Source: Parabacteroides sp.
GTDB lineage: Bacteria > Bacteroidota > Bacteroidia > Bacteroidales > Tannerellaceae
DNA length: 64,000 bases
NCBI GenBank assembly: GCA_019417325.1
Contig: DXVO01000020.1
Coordinates: 124,001 to 188,000, forward strand
Reading direction: 5' to 3'
The stretch's first letter is position 1. Every line of letters starts with the position of its first letter. Below the pieces are notes generated by a model. That model worked only from the letters and a program-made list of their open reading frames with translations. It had not been told where the DNA came from and did no database searches. This document shows positions 23,322 to 31,372 of this stretch, piece by piece. The position numbers and the translations under genes were made by a program.

Positions 23322-24428
23322 ATGAAAATAGTCGCCGACAATACAGTACCCTATCTGAAAGGGATTGCAGAACCGATAGCCGATGTCAGGTATTTCACAT
23401 CAAAAGAGTTTACTCCGCAAAATATAAAAGATGCAGATGCACTTATCGTCAGAAGTATTGATAAATGTACGCGCGAATTATTGGAAGGAAGCAGTGTCCG
23501 GCTAATAACAACTGCAACGATCGGTTTCGACCATATCGATATTGAATATTGTGACCAGGCAGGCATTACGTGGAAAAATGCACCGGGATGCAATGCCGTT
23601 TCAGTAGCACAATACGTATTGGCATCTTTGGTTACTTTATCTCTTCGCAGGAACGAACCACTACAAGGTAAGACAATTGGAATCGTCGGGGTCGGACATG
23701 TTGGAAAAGAAGTTGAAAAACTCTGTACAGCATACGGCCTGCATGTATTAAGAAATGACCCGCCACGTGAGGAACAAGAAGGGGAAAAGGGATTTGTATC
23801 TCTGGATACGATAGCCAGGGAAGCGGATATCGTAACTTTTCACACGCCTTTGACAAAAGAAGGACGTTTTGCCACCTATCATCTGGCAGGAGAAGACTTT
23901 TTCAACAAACTCGAAAAACAAGCCTGTTTCATCAATGCGTCCCGTGGAGCCGTGCACGACACTGCCGCCCTGCTTAAAGCAAAAAAAGAAGGGAAAATCA
24001 GCGAACTGATTATCGATTGCTGGGAAAACGAGCCTGCTATCAGCCGCGAGTTGCTGGATAATACAGCAATCGCAACTCCGCATATAGCAGGATTTTCAGC
24101 AGATGGCAAAGCGAATGGAACCCGTACCTGTTTACAAAACATCGAAACATTTTTCGGGATAAAAATAGAGAAAATAGGAGAGGTTATTCCGCCGGCACCG
24201 GAAAATCCGGTTATAAACCTTAATACCTTCACAGACCACAGGATAGAACAGGCAATATTAACAAGTTTCAACCCTTTGATTATAGATAAATCTTTACGGG
24301 AAGAAACGGACAAATTCGAGTGGTTCCGAACTTACTACCATCATCCGAGGGAGTTTCAGGCGTATACCATTAAAAACGCAACGCCTGAAGAAATCAACTT
24401 ATTGCAAAATTTAGGATTCTCTTTATAA
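23322..24428 (+). CDS. pdxB: Erythronate-4-phosphate dehydrogenase (pyridoxal phosphate synthesis)
   Basis: 368 residues in the D-2-hydroxyacid dehydrogenase fold. A substrate-domain segment VRSIDKCTRELLEGSSVRLITTATIGFDHID is followed by the NAD motif GIVGVGHVGKEVEKLC and the catalytic-region blocks INASRGAVHD, DCWENEP and ATPHIAGFSADGK. The extra C-terminal domain (about 285-368) separates PdxB from other family members. It oxidises 4-phosphoerythronate in the deoxyxylulose-phosphate-dependent vitamin B6 route. A single gene with its own -7 box. Confidence 0.94.
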   Translation: MKIVADNTVPYLKGIAEPIADVRYFTSKEFTPQNIKDADALIVRSIDKCTRELLEGSSVRLITTATIGFDHIDIEYCDQAGITWKNAPGCNAVSVAQYVLASLVTLSLRRNEPLQGKTIGIVGVGHVGKEVEKLCTAYGLHVLRNDPPREEQEGEKGFVSLDTIAREADIVTFHTPLTKEGRFATYHLAGEDFFNKLEKQACFINASRGAVHDTAALLKAKKEGKISELIIDCWENEPAISRELLDNTAIATPHIAGFSADGKANGTRTCLQNIETFFGIKIEKIGEVIPPAPENPVINLNTFTDHRIEQAILTSFNPLIIDKSLREETDKFEWFRTYYHHPREFQAYTIKNATPEEINLLQNLGFSL

Positions 24429-24463
24429 AACCAGACAATTTTATTACAAACGATTTACCGGCA

Positions 24464-25663
24464 ATGACTAAAGACAAACTTGTATCACCCAGTTTCTGTT
24501 ATATACTGGCAGCAAACTTTTTGTTGTTTTTTGCATTCTATCTGATTTTGCCAATCCTGCCTTTTTACCTGAAAGAACAGTTTATGGCAGATAAATCCAT
24601 GATTGGATTCATATTGTCATGTTATACACTTGCCTGTCTTTGTATCCGCCCGTTCTCGGGTTACCTGCTGGATACTTTTTCACGCCGGCCGTTATACCTT
24701 CTGGCCTATGCAGTCTTCATGGTTATATTCGCAGGATATATGGTGGCCAGCCTGCTGAGTATCTTCATTATATTACGCATTCTTCACGGGTTCGCCTTCG
24801 GAATGGTTACGGTGTCCGGCAATACGATTGTGATAGATATATTGCCCTCTTCCAGACGTGGGGAAGGAATCGGATATTATGGGTTAGCGAACAACCTCGC
24901 GATGAGTTTCGGACCGATGACCGGGTTATTTATGCATGCCAGTTTCTCTTACGAAACAATATTTTCCTGCTCTCTTATCTCCTGTTTTCTTGGCCTTATG
25001 ATGGCTTATCTGGTAAAAACGCCCTATAAACAACCCATAAAAAAAGAACCTGTTTCATTGGACCGATTCTTTTTGGTAAAAGGGACCTGGGCAGGTATTT
25101 CGCTCCTTATGCTTTCCATTCCATACGGAATGACAACCACCTATGTAGCCATGTATGCGGAAGAAATAGGCATATCCGTTAATTCCGGGTTATATTTTAC
25201 GTTTATGGCCATCGGGCTCGCTGTTTCCCGTTTGTTTTCAGGGCGGCAAGTGGATAAAGGACGCATTACACGGGTCATATCATTAGGAATGTACCTGGCC
25301 TGTATCAGTTTTTTCGCTCTGGCTTCATTGGAAAGATTAATGCGCTGGGACAGTACGTTTACCTCTTATTTATATATAGGTATAGCACTCTCGCAAGGCG
25401 TTGCCTTCGGAACCATGTTTCCGGCATTCAATACATTATTTGTCAACCTGGCTTCTAATAACCAACGTGGAACGGCAACCTCCACTTACCTTACCAGTTG
25501 GGACGTCGGCATCGGAATCGGCTTGATGATGGGCGGAAGCATCGCACAGGAATTTGGGGGATTCAACCATGCCTACTTATTCGGAGCCTGCCTGACAGTC
25601 ATATCTACCTTATTCTTTTTAATAAAAGCAGGCCCGCATTTCAACCGGAACAAATTACGCTAA
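24464..25663 (+). CDS. Major facilitator superfamily transporter
   Basis: 399 residues with 12 predicted spans in two halves. The loop 2-3 signature appears as GYLLDTFSRRPLYL, and the first half contains VSGNTIVIDILPSSRRGEGIGYYGLANNLAMSFGP. This is close to small-molecule or drug efflux MFS proteins of the kind often annotated as sugar/multidrug transporters. Substrate unknown. It lies 35 bases after pdxB and its end overlaps the convergent purN by 9 bases. Confidence 0.9.
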   Translation: MTKDKLVSPSFCYILAANFLLFFAFYLILPILPFYLKEQFMADKSMIGFILSCYTLACLCIRPFSGYLLDTFSRRPLYLLAYAVFMVIFAGYMVASLLSIFIILRILHGFAFGMVTVSGNTIVIDILPSSRRGEGIGYYGLANNLAMSFGPMTGLFMHASFSYETIFSCSLISCFLGLMMAYLVKTPYKQPIKKEPVSLDRFFLVKGTWAGISLLMLSIPYGMTTTYVAMYAEEIGISVNSGLYFTFMAIGLAVSRLFSGRQVDKGRITRVISLGMYLACISFFALASLERLMRWDSTFTSYLYIGIALSQGVAFGTMFPAFNTLFVNLASNNQRGTATSTYLTSWDVGIGIGLMMGGSIAQEFGGFNHAYLFGACLTVISTLFFLIKAGPHFNRNKLR

Positions 25664-26218
25664 AACCTCCTCTATCACATGAGGATAATGAGCATATTCG
25701 AGGGCATGAACTTTGGTTGCCACTTCTTCCGGCGTATCGGTGGGTAATACAGGGCATGTTGCCTGAAAAATGACAGCCCCTTCATCATAATTTTCATTAA
25801 TATAATGAATGGTTATTCCGGACTCTTTCTCTCCGGCTGCCACCACTGCTTCGTGTACATGCATTCCATACATGCCTTTCCCGCCGTGTTTAGGCAATAA
25901 TGCGGGGTGGATATTGATAATTTTATTGGGATAAGCTTTTAATAAAGTATCGGATATTTTATTCATAAAACCTGCTAATACAATCAGATCCGTATCATAT
26001 TCCGCAAGTTTTGCAAGCACAGCCGTTCCTTCTATAAATTCTTCACGCGTAAAAGAAACTGAAGGAATATTTAATTTTTCCATCCGGGCATGCACTCCGG
26101 CATTCTTATTATTTGATAAAACTACAGCCACTTTAATAGTTTCACTATTAGAAAAATATCTGGCTATATTTTCGGCATTTGTACCCGATCCGGAAGCAAA
26201 AATCGCTATGTTTTTCAT
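25655..26218 (-). CDS. purN: Phosphoribosylglycinamide formyltransferase (purine synthesis)
   Basis: 187 residues. N-terminal MKNIAIFASGSGTNAENIARYF binds the GAR substrate. INIHPALLPKHGG carries the catalytic Asn-x-His, and ITIHYINENYDEGAVIFQ holds the catalytic Asp. It transfers a formyl group from 10-formyl-tetrahydrofolate to GAR. An upstream TTG would add eight residues; the ATG at 26218 gives the family's normal start. Divergent from acpP. Confidence 0.95.
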   Translation of the reverse strand: MKNIAIFASGSGTNAENIARYFSNSETIKVAVVLSNNKNAGVHARMEKLNIPSVSFTREEFIEGTAVLAKLAEYDTDLIVLAGFMNKISDTLLKAYPNKIINIHPALLPKHGGKGMYGMHVHEAVVAAGEKESGITIHYINENYDEGAVIFQATCPVLPTDTPEEVATKVHALEYAHYPHVIEEVLA

Positions 26219-26286
26219 ATTTTTGATTGTTTTAATGCACAAGAAAAGAAAAAATGTGCAGTTTTCCGCATTTTTAGCTCATTAAA

Positions 26287-26319
26287 TTTGTTTTGTAACA
26301 TAAAAAATTCTTTTCTTTG
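26287..26319 (+). promoter_or_regulatory. Predicted promoter of the acpP-fabF-rnc operon
   Basis: TTTG at 26287-26290, 21 bases, then TTTCTTTG at 26312-26319 (one mismatch to TAnnTTTG). Transcription would start near 26325, about 48 bases before the acpP ATG. Confidence 0.45.
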
Positions 26320-26372
26320 CACTGCAAATTTAAAAAGTATATTCGTATTTATTAATCTAAATTGAAAAAGTT

Positions 26373-26609
26373 ATGTCTGAAGTAGCTGAAAGAGTAAAGG
26401 ATATCATCGTTGACAAACTGAGTGTTGAAAAAACAGAAGTTACTAACGAAGCAAGCTTTACTAACGACTTAGGAGCTGACTCTCTTGACACAGTTGAATT
26501 GATTATGGAATTCGAAAAAGAATTCGGTATCTCTATTCCTGACGATCAGGCAGAAAAGATTACAACTGTAGGTGACGCTATCGCTTATATCGAAGCTAAC
26601 GCTAAGTAA
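26373..26609 (+). CDS. acpP: Acyl carrier protein
   Basis: 78 residues, acidic. The phosphopantetheine attachment serine is S37 in GADSLDTVELIMEFE, the universal ACP motif. It carries growing acyl chains in type II fatty-acid synthesis. First gene of a conserved acpP-fabF-rnc series; fabF starts 21 bases downstream. Confidence 0.98.
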   Translation: MSEVAERVKDIIVDKLSVEKTEVTNEASFTNDLGADSLDTVELIMEFEKEFGISIPDDQAEKITTVGDAIAYIEANAK

Positions 26610-26630
26610 TCAACCCCTTTATTCAAAGGT

Positions 26631-27887
26631 ATGGAATTAAAAAGAGTTGTAGTAACAGGTCTGGGAGCCATTACACCTCTTGGTAACACCCTCGCAGAAA
26701 CTTGGGAGGGTCTTATCAATGGGAAAAGTGGAGCTGGACCTATTACTCATTTTGATGCATCAAAATTCAAGACACAGTTTGCCTGCGAAGTAAAAAACTT
26801 TGATCCTTCACAACATTTTGACCGCAAGGAAGCACGCAAATACGATATTTATACCCAATATGCATTGGTTGCCGCTAAAGAAGCTGTAGCCGACTCGGCT
26901 CTCGACATCGAGAAAGAGAATTTGGATCGTATCGGTGTTATTTTTGCTGCGGGTATCGGAGGTATTAAAACTTTCGAAGACGAGTTAAGAGGATACGATG
27001 AAGAGCGTGGCCCGCGATTCAATCCGTTCTTTATCCCGAAGATGATTGCCGACATTGCTGCCGGACACATCTCGATGATGTACGGATTCAGAGGACCGAA
27101 TTTTGCTACGGTATCGGCGTGTGCTTCTTCTACCAATGCGATATCCGATGCTTTCAACTATATCCGTTTAGGAAAAGCAAATGCGATTGTAACAGGCGGA
27201 GCCGAAGCAGCCATCACAGTAGGTGGTGTTGGCGGTTTCAATGCGATGAACGCTCTTTCTACCCGGAATGATTCGCCGGAAACAGCTTCTCGCCCATTCA
27301 GCGCAAGCCGGGACGGATTTGTTATGGGAGAAGGTTCAGCTTGTCTTGTTTTGGAAGAAATGGAACATGCTTTGGCACGCGGTGCTAAAATATATTGCGA
27401 AGTAATCGGTACGGGAATGTCGGCTGATGCTTATCATCTTACTGCTACCCATCCGGAAGGCCTCGGTGCTAAACTGGTGATGAGAAATGCTTTGGAAGAT
27501 GCAGGTATCCAACCGGAAGAAGTAGATTATATCAATGTACACGGTACATCTACTCCTGTAGGCGATCCATCGGAAATCAAAGCAATCATGGATGTATTCG
27601 GCGATCATGCATTCGACCTGAATATCAGTTCAACCAAATCAATGAGCGGTCACCTGCTGGGTGCTGCCGGAGCTTTGGAAGCTGCAGCCTGTATCATGGC
27701 TATTCAGACCGGAATCGTGCCTCCTACGATTAATCACGCAGAAGGAGACGAAGACCCTGAATTTGATCCTCGTCTGAATCTTACATTTAATAAAGCACAG
27801 AAGAGAGATATTAACATTGCATTGTCCAACACCTTCGGTTTCGGAGGACACAATGCGAGTGTGATTGTAAAAAAATTCGTGAAATAA
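26631..27887 (+). CDS. fabF: 3-oxoacyl-ACP synthase II
   Basis: 418 residues of the thiolase fold. The nucleophile is C164 in VSACASS; the two active-site histidines lie in NVHGTSTPVGD and SGHLLGAAGALE, and the C-terminal NTFGFGGHNAS motif is present. It condenses malonyl-ACP with acyl-ACP in fatty-acid elongation. Length is typical of FabF. Confidence 0.97.
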   Translation: MELKRVVVTGLGAITPLGNTLAETWEGLINGKSGAGPITHFDASKFKTQFACEVKNFDPSQHFDRKEARKYDIYTQYALVAAKEAVADSALDIEKENLDRIGVIFAAGIGGIKTFEDELRGYDEERGPRFNPFFIPKMIADIAAGHISMMYGFRGPNFATVSACASSTNAISDAFNYIRLGKANAIVTGGAEAAITVGGVGGFNAMNALSTRNDSPETASRPFSASRDGFVMGEGSACLVLEEMEHALARGAKIYCEVIGTGMSADAYHLTATHPEGLGAKLVMRNALEDAGIQPEEVDYINVHGTSTPVGDPSEIKAIMDVFGDHAFDLNISSTKSMSGHLLGAAGALEAAACIMAIQTGIVPPTINHAEGDEDPEFDPRLNLTFNKAQKRDINIALSNTFGFGGHNASVIVKKFVK

Positions 27888-27888
27888 A

Positions 27889-28749
27889 GTGCTTACACGA
27901 TTATACAAAAGTATAAGGCTCCTGAAAAATAAAAATAAGGAGCCTTATATTTCTTTATATAAGATATTACGTTTTTACCCTGACAACATCCACTTATATG
28001 AACAGGCATTCCTTCACAAATCATCCTCTGTGGAGAGCGGTGACGGAAAATGGCTGAACAATGAGCGTCTGGAGTTCTTGGGCGATGCTGTATTGGATGC
28101 AATCGTAGCCGATATTGTATATAAACATTTCCAAAACAAACGGGAAGGATTCCTTACCAATACCCGTTCCAAAATCGTACAACGTGAAACATTAAACCGT
28201 ATAGCGGTGGAACTGGGATTAGACAAAATGGTTGTCTATTCCGCAAAATTGAATACCCACAACAACCACATGTACGGAAATGCCCTGGAGGCTTTAATCG
28301 GAGCCATTTATCTGGATCAGGGATACCGGCAATGTTACCAGTTCATACAGGATGTCCTTATCAAAAAATACATCAACCTGGATACGATTGCCCGCAAAGA
28401 AGTAAACTTCAAATCCAGCCTGATAGAATGGAGCCAGAAAAACAAGCTGGAAATCACATTTGACCTTATCGAATCATTTGTAGATAACGACGGTAATCCT
28501 GTATTCCAGACAGGGGTAACCCTCTCCGACATGCAAATAGGCGTAGGCATCGGATATTCCAAGAAAGAATCGCAACAATGCGCTGCTAAAATGGCAATCA
28601 AGAAATTGCGTACGGACCGGGAATTCCAACAATACATCTCGGAATTGAAGAAAAAGCAGACAGGCGAAAATACAGCCGACCACGAATTTGAAGAACTGCC
28701 GGAAGAAGCAGAAACAAACGGTCAGCCGGCTACAGAAACAGAAGGTTGA
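27889..28749 (+). CDS. rnc: Ribonuclease III
   Basis: 286 residues. The catalytic signature NNERLEFLGDAVLDAIVAD and the second acidic motif (GNALEALIGAIYLDQGY) are complete. The C-terminal double-stranded RNA-binding domain (about 165-235) includes the KKESQQCAAKMAIKKL helix, and an acidic tail follows. The start is GTG at 27889, one base after the fabF stop; no ATG lies before the conserved domain. The first codons form a long hairpin (27909-27952), described separately. Confidence 0.93.
   Translation: MLTRLYKSIRLLKNKNKEPYISLYKILRFYPDNIHLYEQAFLHKSSSVESGDGKWLNNERLEFLGDAVLDAIVADIVYKHFQNKREGFLTNTRSKIVQRETLNRIAVELGLDKMVVYSAKLNTHNNHMYGNALEALIGAIYLDQGYRQCYQFIQDVLIKKYINLDTIARKEVNFKSSLIEWSQKNKLEITFDLIESFVDNDGNPVFQTGVTLSDMQIGVGIGYSKKESQQCAAKMAIKKLRTDREFQQYISELKKKQTGENTADHEFEELPEEAETNGQPATETEG
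27909..27952 (+). promoter_or_regulatory. Long stem-loop in the first codons of rnc
   Basis: The stem pairs 27909-27922 with 27939-27952: 14 bp including one G-U, with a perfect 10-bp core (ATAAGGCTCC / GGAGCCTTAT) and a 16-base A-rich loop. It begins 20 bases inside the rnc reading frame. It could be an RNase III target giving autoregulation, or an attenuator between fabF and rnc; the following ATTTCTTT is a poor U-tract. Confidence 0.5.
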
Positions 28750-28752
28750 TTC

Positions 28753-29766
28753 TTAAATCCCGAACGAAATACCCATTCGTTTTCCCTGTAAAATCAAATC
28801 ATGTTCCGGAGTAACTAATTTCAGTTTTCCGGCAACTTCGGATAGGGCTATGGAGTCCACTTTGTCTCCATTCATACAGACCATACGCCCAAATTCCCCC
28901 TTGGCAATCAGTTCCGTGGCATGTCCGCCCAAGCGGGTTGCCAGATTACGGTCGAAAGGAGAAGGGTTTCCACCACGCTGGATATAGCCTAATACCGTAT
29001 CGCGGCATTCTATACCGGTTGTCTCTTCTATCACCCGGGTAATATAGTCCGACGGGCGTTTTTTATCCGGAGTTTTAATTCCTTCCGCCACCACTACAAT
29101 GGAATAGGGTTTACCCCGGCGGGCGCGTTCCAGAATCGATTCGTTTATCTTATCCATATCATAGCCCAGCTCAGGAAGCAGAATGACATCCGCACCTCCG
29201 GCCATACCGGCATACAAGGCAATCCAGCCGGCATGATGTCCCATCACTTCGACCACCATGACACGCTTATGGGAACTGGCGGTAGAATGCAAGCGGTCGA
29301 TTGCATCGGTTGCAATATTTACAGCCGTATTGAAGCCGAAAGTGATATCCGTTCCCCATACATCATTATCAATCGTTTTAGGTACCCCTACCACATTCAA
29401 TCCCAGAGCAGAAAGCATACCAGCCGTCTTCTGGGTACCGTTTCCACCTATACAAACCAGACAGTCTAATCCTAAATCTTTATAATTCTGCATTATAATC
29501 TGCGGTTTCTCACTCTCGCCGGAAGCAAGTAGTTTACGGAAAGGCTTTTCGCGCGAAGTCCCGAGAATAGTTCCCCCCAAATTCAGGATACCGGAAAGGC
29601 TTCGTTCATCAAACTCTTGAATATCTTTGTTCAGAAGCCCCACAAAACCACTGTGGATGCCAACCACTTCCATACCATAATGCATAATTGCAGTTTTACC
29701 CACGCCACGAATTGTCGCATTGATACCGGGACAATCGCCGCCTGAAGAGAGGATACCTATTTTCAT
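28753..29766 (-). CDS. pfkA: 6-phosphofructokinase (PfkA family)
   Basis: 337 residues. Motifs in order: GGDCPGINATIRG (nucleotide/phosphate loop), GTILGTSREKP, CIGGNGTQKTA with N109-G110 where E. coli PfkA has D103-G104, and PKTIDND with K130 where ATP enzymes usually have Gly. A MGHHAGWIALYAG block follows. Lys at that place is typical of PPi-dependent enzymes, Gly at the other of ATP-dependent ones, so the phosphoryl donor is not certain. Convergent with rnc, 3 bases apart. Confidence 0.93.
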   Translation of the reverse strand: MKIGILSSGGDCPGINATIRGVGKTAIMHYGMEVVGIHSGFVGLLNKDIQEFDERSLSGILNLGGTILGTSREKPFRKLLASGESEKPQIIMQNYKDLGLDCLVCIGGNGTQKTAGMLSALGLNVVGVPKTIDNDVWGTDITFGFNTAVNIATDAIDRLHSTASSHKRVMVVEVMGHHAGWIALYAGMAGGADVILLPELGYDMDKINESILERARRGKPYSIVVVAEGIKTPDKKRPSDYITRVIEETTGIECRDTVLGYIQRGGNPSPFDRNLATRLGGHATELIAKGEFGRMVCMNGDKVDSIALSEVAGKLKLVTPEHDLILQGKRMGISFGI

Positions 29767-29789
29767 CGTTTTGTTAATTATGTATATGG

Positions 29790-29797
29790 CAAAGATA
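29790..29797 (-). promoter_or_regulatory. Predicted -7 box of pfkA
   Basis: Minus-strand TATCTTTG (29797-29790), 24 bases before the ATG at 29766. No clear -33 element. It lies 20 bases from the divergent -7 box of the GH3-like gene, so the two promoters share one short control region. Confidence 0.45.
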
Positions 29798-29816
29798 TAA
29801 ATAAAAAGAGAATGCC

Positions 29817-29824
29817 TACATTTG
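29817..29824 (+). promoter_or_regulatory. Predicted -7 box of the GH3-like gene
   Basis: TACATTTG matches TAnnTTTG. It overlaps an upstream in-frame ATG at 29812, which rules that codon out as a start and supports the ATG at 29848. Confidence 0.45.
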
Positions 29825-29847
29825 CACCTGATTCAATTAAATGGAGC

Positions 29848-31359
29848 ATGGATATTTTAACAAAAGCCATATCATTATTTTTCCGCCCCAGGCAAAAGGA
29901 AATCCAACGGTTTGCGCAGGATACGGACAGTATCCAGCGAAAGCAATTGCAATCCCTTCTTTCAACTGCACAAAACACGGAATGGGGAAAAAAATACGAT
30001 TTTAAAAGTATCCGCGGATATGAAGAATTCCGTGAGCGGGTGCCTCTGCAAATCTACGATGATATAAAGCCATACGTTACCCGCATGATAAACGGAGAAA
30101 GGAATGTCCTCTGGCCTTCGGTGGTAAAGTGGTACGCTAAAAGTAGCGGGACCACGAACGATAAGAGCAAATTTATTCCCGTCACCCCTGAAAACCTGAA
30201 ACATTGCCACTACCAGGGCGGCTTCGACACAGTAGCCCTTTACCTTCGCAACAATCCGGAAAGCCACTTCTTCGCCCGGAAAGGGTTAATACTCGGTGGC
30301 AGCCACAGCCCCTCTCCCCTGAATCAGAACTCACATTGCGGCGACCTCTCGGCGGTTTTGTTACAGAACCTCAACCCGCTGGTTAATCTGGTTCGCGTTC
30401 CCAGCAAACGCATCATCCTGATGGACGAGTGGGAAAGCAAGATAAAAGCTATTGTAGAAAGCACTTACAAAGTAGATGTAAACAGCCTTTCCGGTGTCCC
30501 TTCGTGGATGCTGGTGCTTATCAAAGCCATACTGAAGAAGACCGGACGCGAATATCTGACGGATGTATGGCCCAACCTGGAAGTTTTTTTCCACGGTGGT
30601 ATCAGTTTCGAGCCGTATCGTGAGCAATATAAGTCATTAATACCCTCCTCCAAAATGCATTATATGGAAACATACAATGCTTCAGAAGGTTTTTTCGGCA
30701 TACAGGACGATCCATCGGACCACAGCTTGCTGTTGATGCAGGATTACGGAGTCTTCTACGAATTTATCCCGATGAATGAAGTTGGGAGAAAAAATCCGAC
30801 CGTTCTTCCGCTTGAAGCTGTGACAACCGGTAAAAACTACGCTATGGTAATTACCACTTCCGGCGGATTATGGCGTTATCAGATTGGAGATACCGTACGT
30901 TTCACCTCCCTTTTCCCGCATAAATTCGTTATCTCAGGACGGACAAAACATTTTATCAATGCCTTTGGGGAAGAACTGATGGTAGACAATGCAGACAAAG
31001 CAATCAGCAAAATCAGCGCCGCCACCGGAGCCAAGGTAAAAGAATATACGGCAGCCCCTTTCTTCATGCTCGACAAAGCCAAAGGAAGGCACCAATGGTT
31101 CATCGAATTTGAAAAGATGCCGCCGTCTGTAGAGAACTTTGCCGCACTGTTGGATAAGACCCTACAGGAACTTAATTCCGACTATGAAGCGAAACGCTAC
31201 AAGGAGATTTCACTTCAACCGTTGGAAATCATTACCGGCAAAGAAGGCGTGTTCTATAAATGGCTGAAAAATAAAGGGAAATTAGGCGGGCAGCATAAAA
31301 TCCCCCGCCTGACCAACGACCGTACAATGATTGAAGAGCTGCTGGCTCTCAACAGCTAA
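29848..31359 (+). CDS. GH3-family acyl-adenylate-forming enzyme
   Basis: 503 residues matching the GH3 family (named after plant auxin-responsive GH3). The ATP-binding segment WYAKSSGTTNDKSKFIPVT, the VFFHGGISFEPY block, METYNASEGFFG and YQIGDTVRFTS follow the family order. Plant members join acyl acids to amino acids through an adenylate; the bacterial substrate is not known. Start chosen at 29848 because the upstream ATG lies in the promoter. Monocistronic; convergent with the GH110 gene, 13 bases apart. Confidence 0.88.
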   Translation: MDILTKAISLFFRPRQKEIQRFAQDTDSIQRKQLQSLLSTAQNTEWGKKYDFKSIRGYEEFRERVPLQIYDDIKPYVTRMINGERNVLWPSVVKWYAKSSGTTNDKSKFIPVTPENLKHCHYQGGFDTVALYLRNNPESHFFARKGLILGGSHSPSPLNQNSHCGDLSAVLLQNLNPLVNLVRVPSKRIILMDEWESKIKAIVESTYKVDVNSLSGVPSWMLVLIKAILKKTGREYLTDVWPNLEVFFHGGISFEPYREQYKSLIPSSKMHYMETYNASEGFFGIQDDPSDHSLLLMQDYGVFYEFIPMNEVGRKNPTVLPLEAVTTGKNYAMVITTSGGLWRYQIGDTVRFTSLFPHKFVISGRTKHFINAFGEELMVDNADKAISKISAATGAKVKEYTAAPFFMLDKAKGRHQWFIEFEKMPPSVENFAALLDKTLQELNSDYEAKRYKEISLQPLEIITGKEGVFYKWLKNKGKLGGQHKIPRLTNDRTMIEELLALNS

Positions 31360-31372
31360 CCGGCATACTGTC

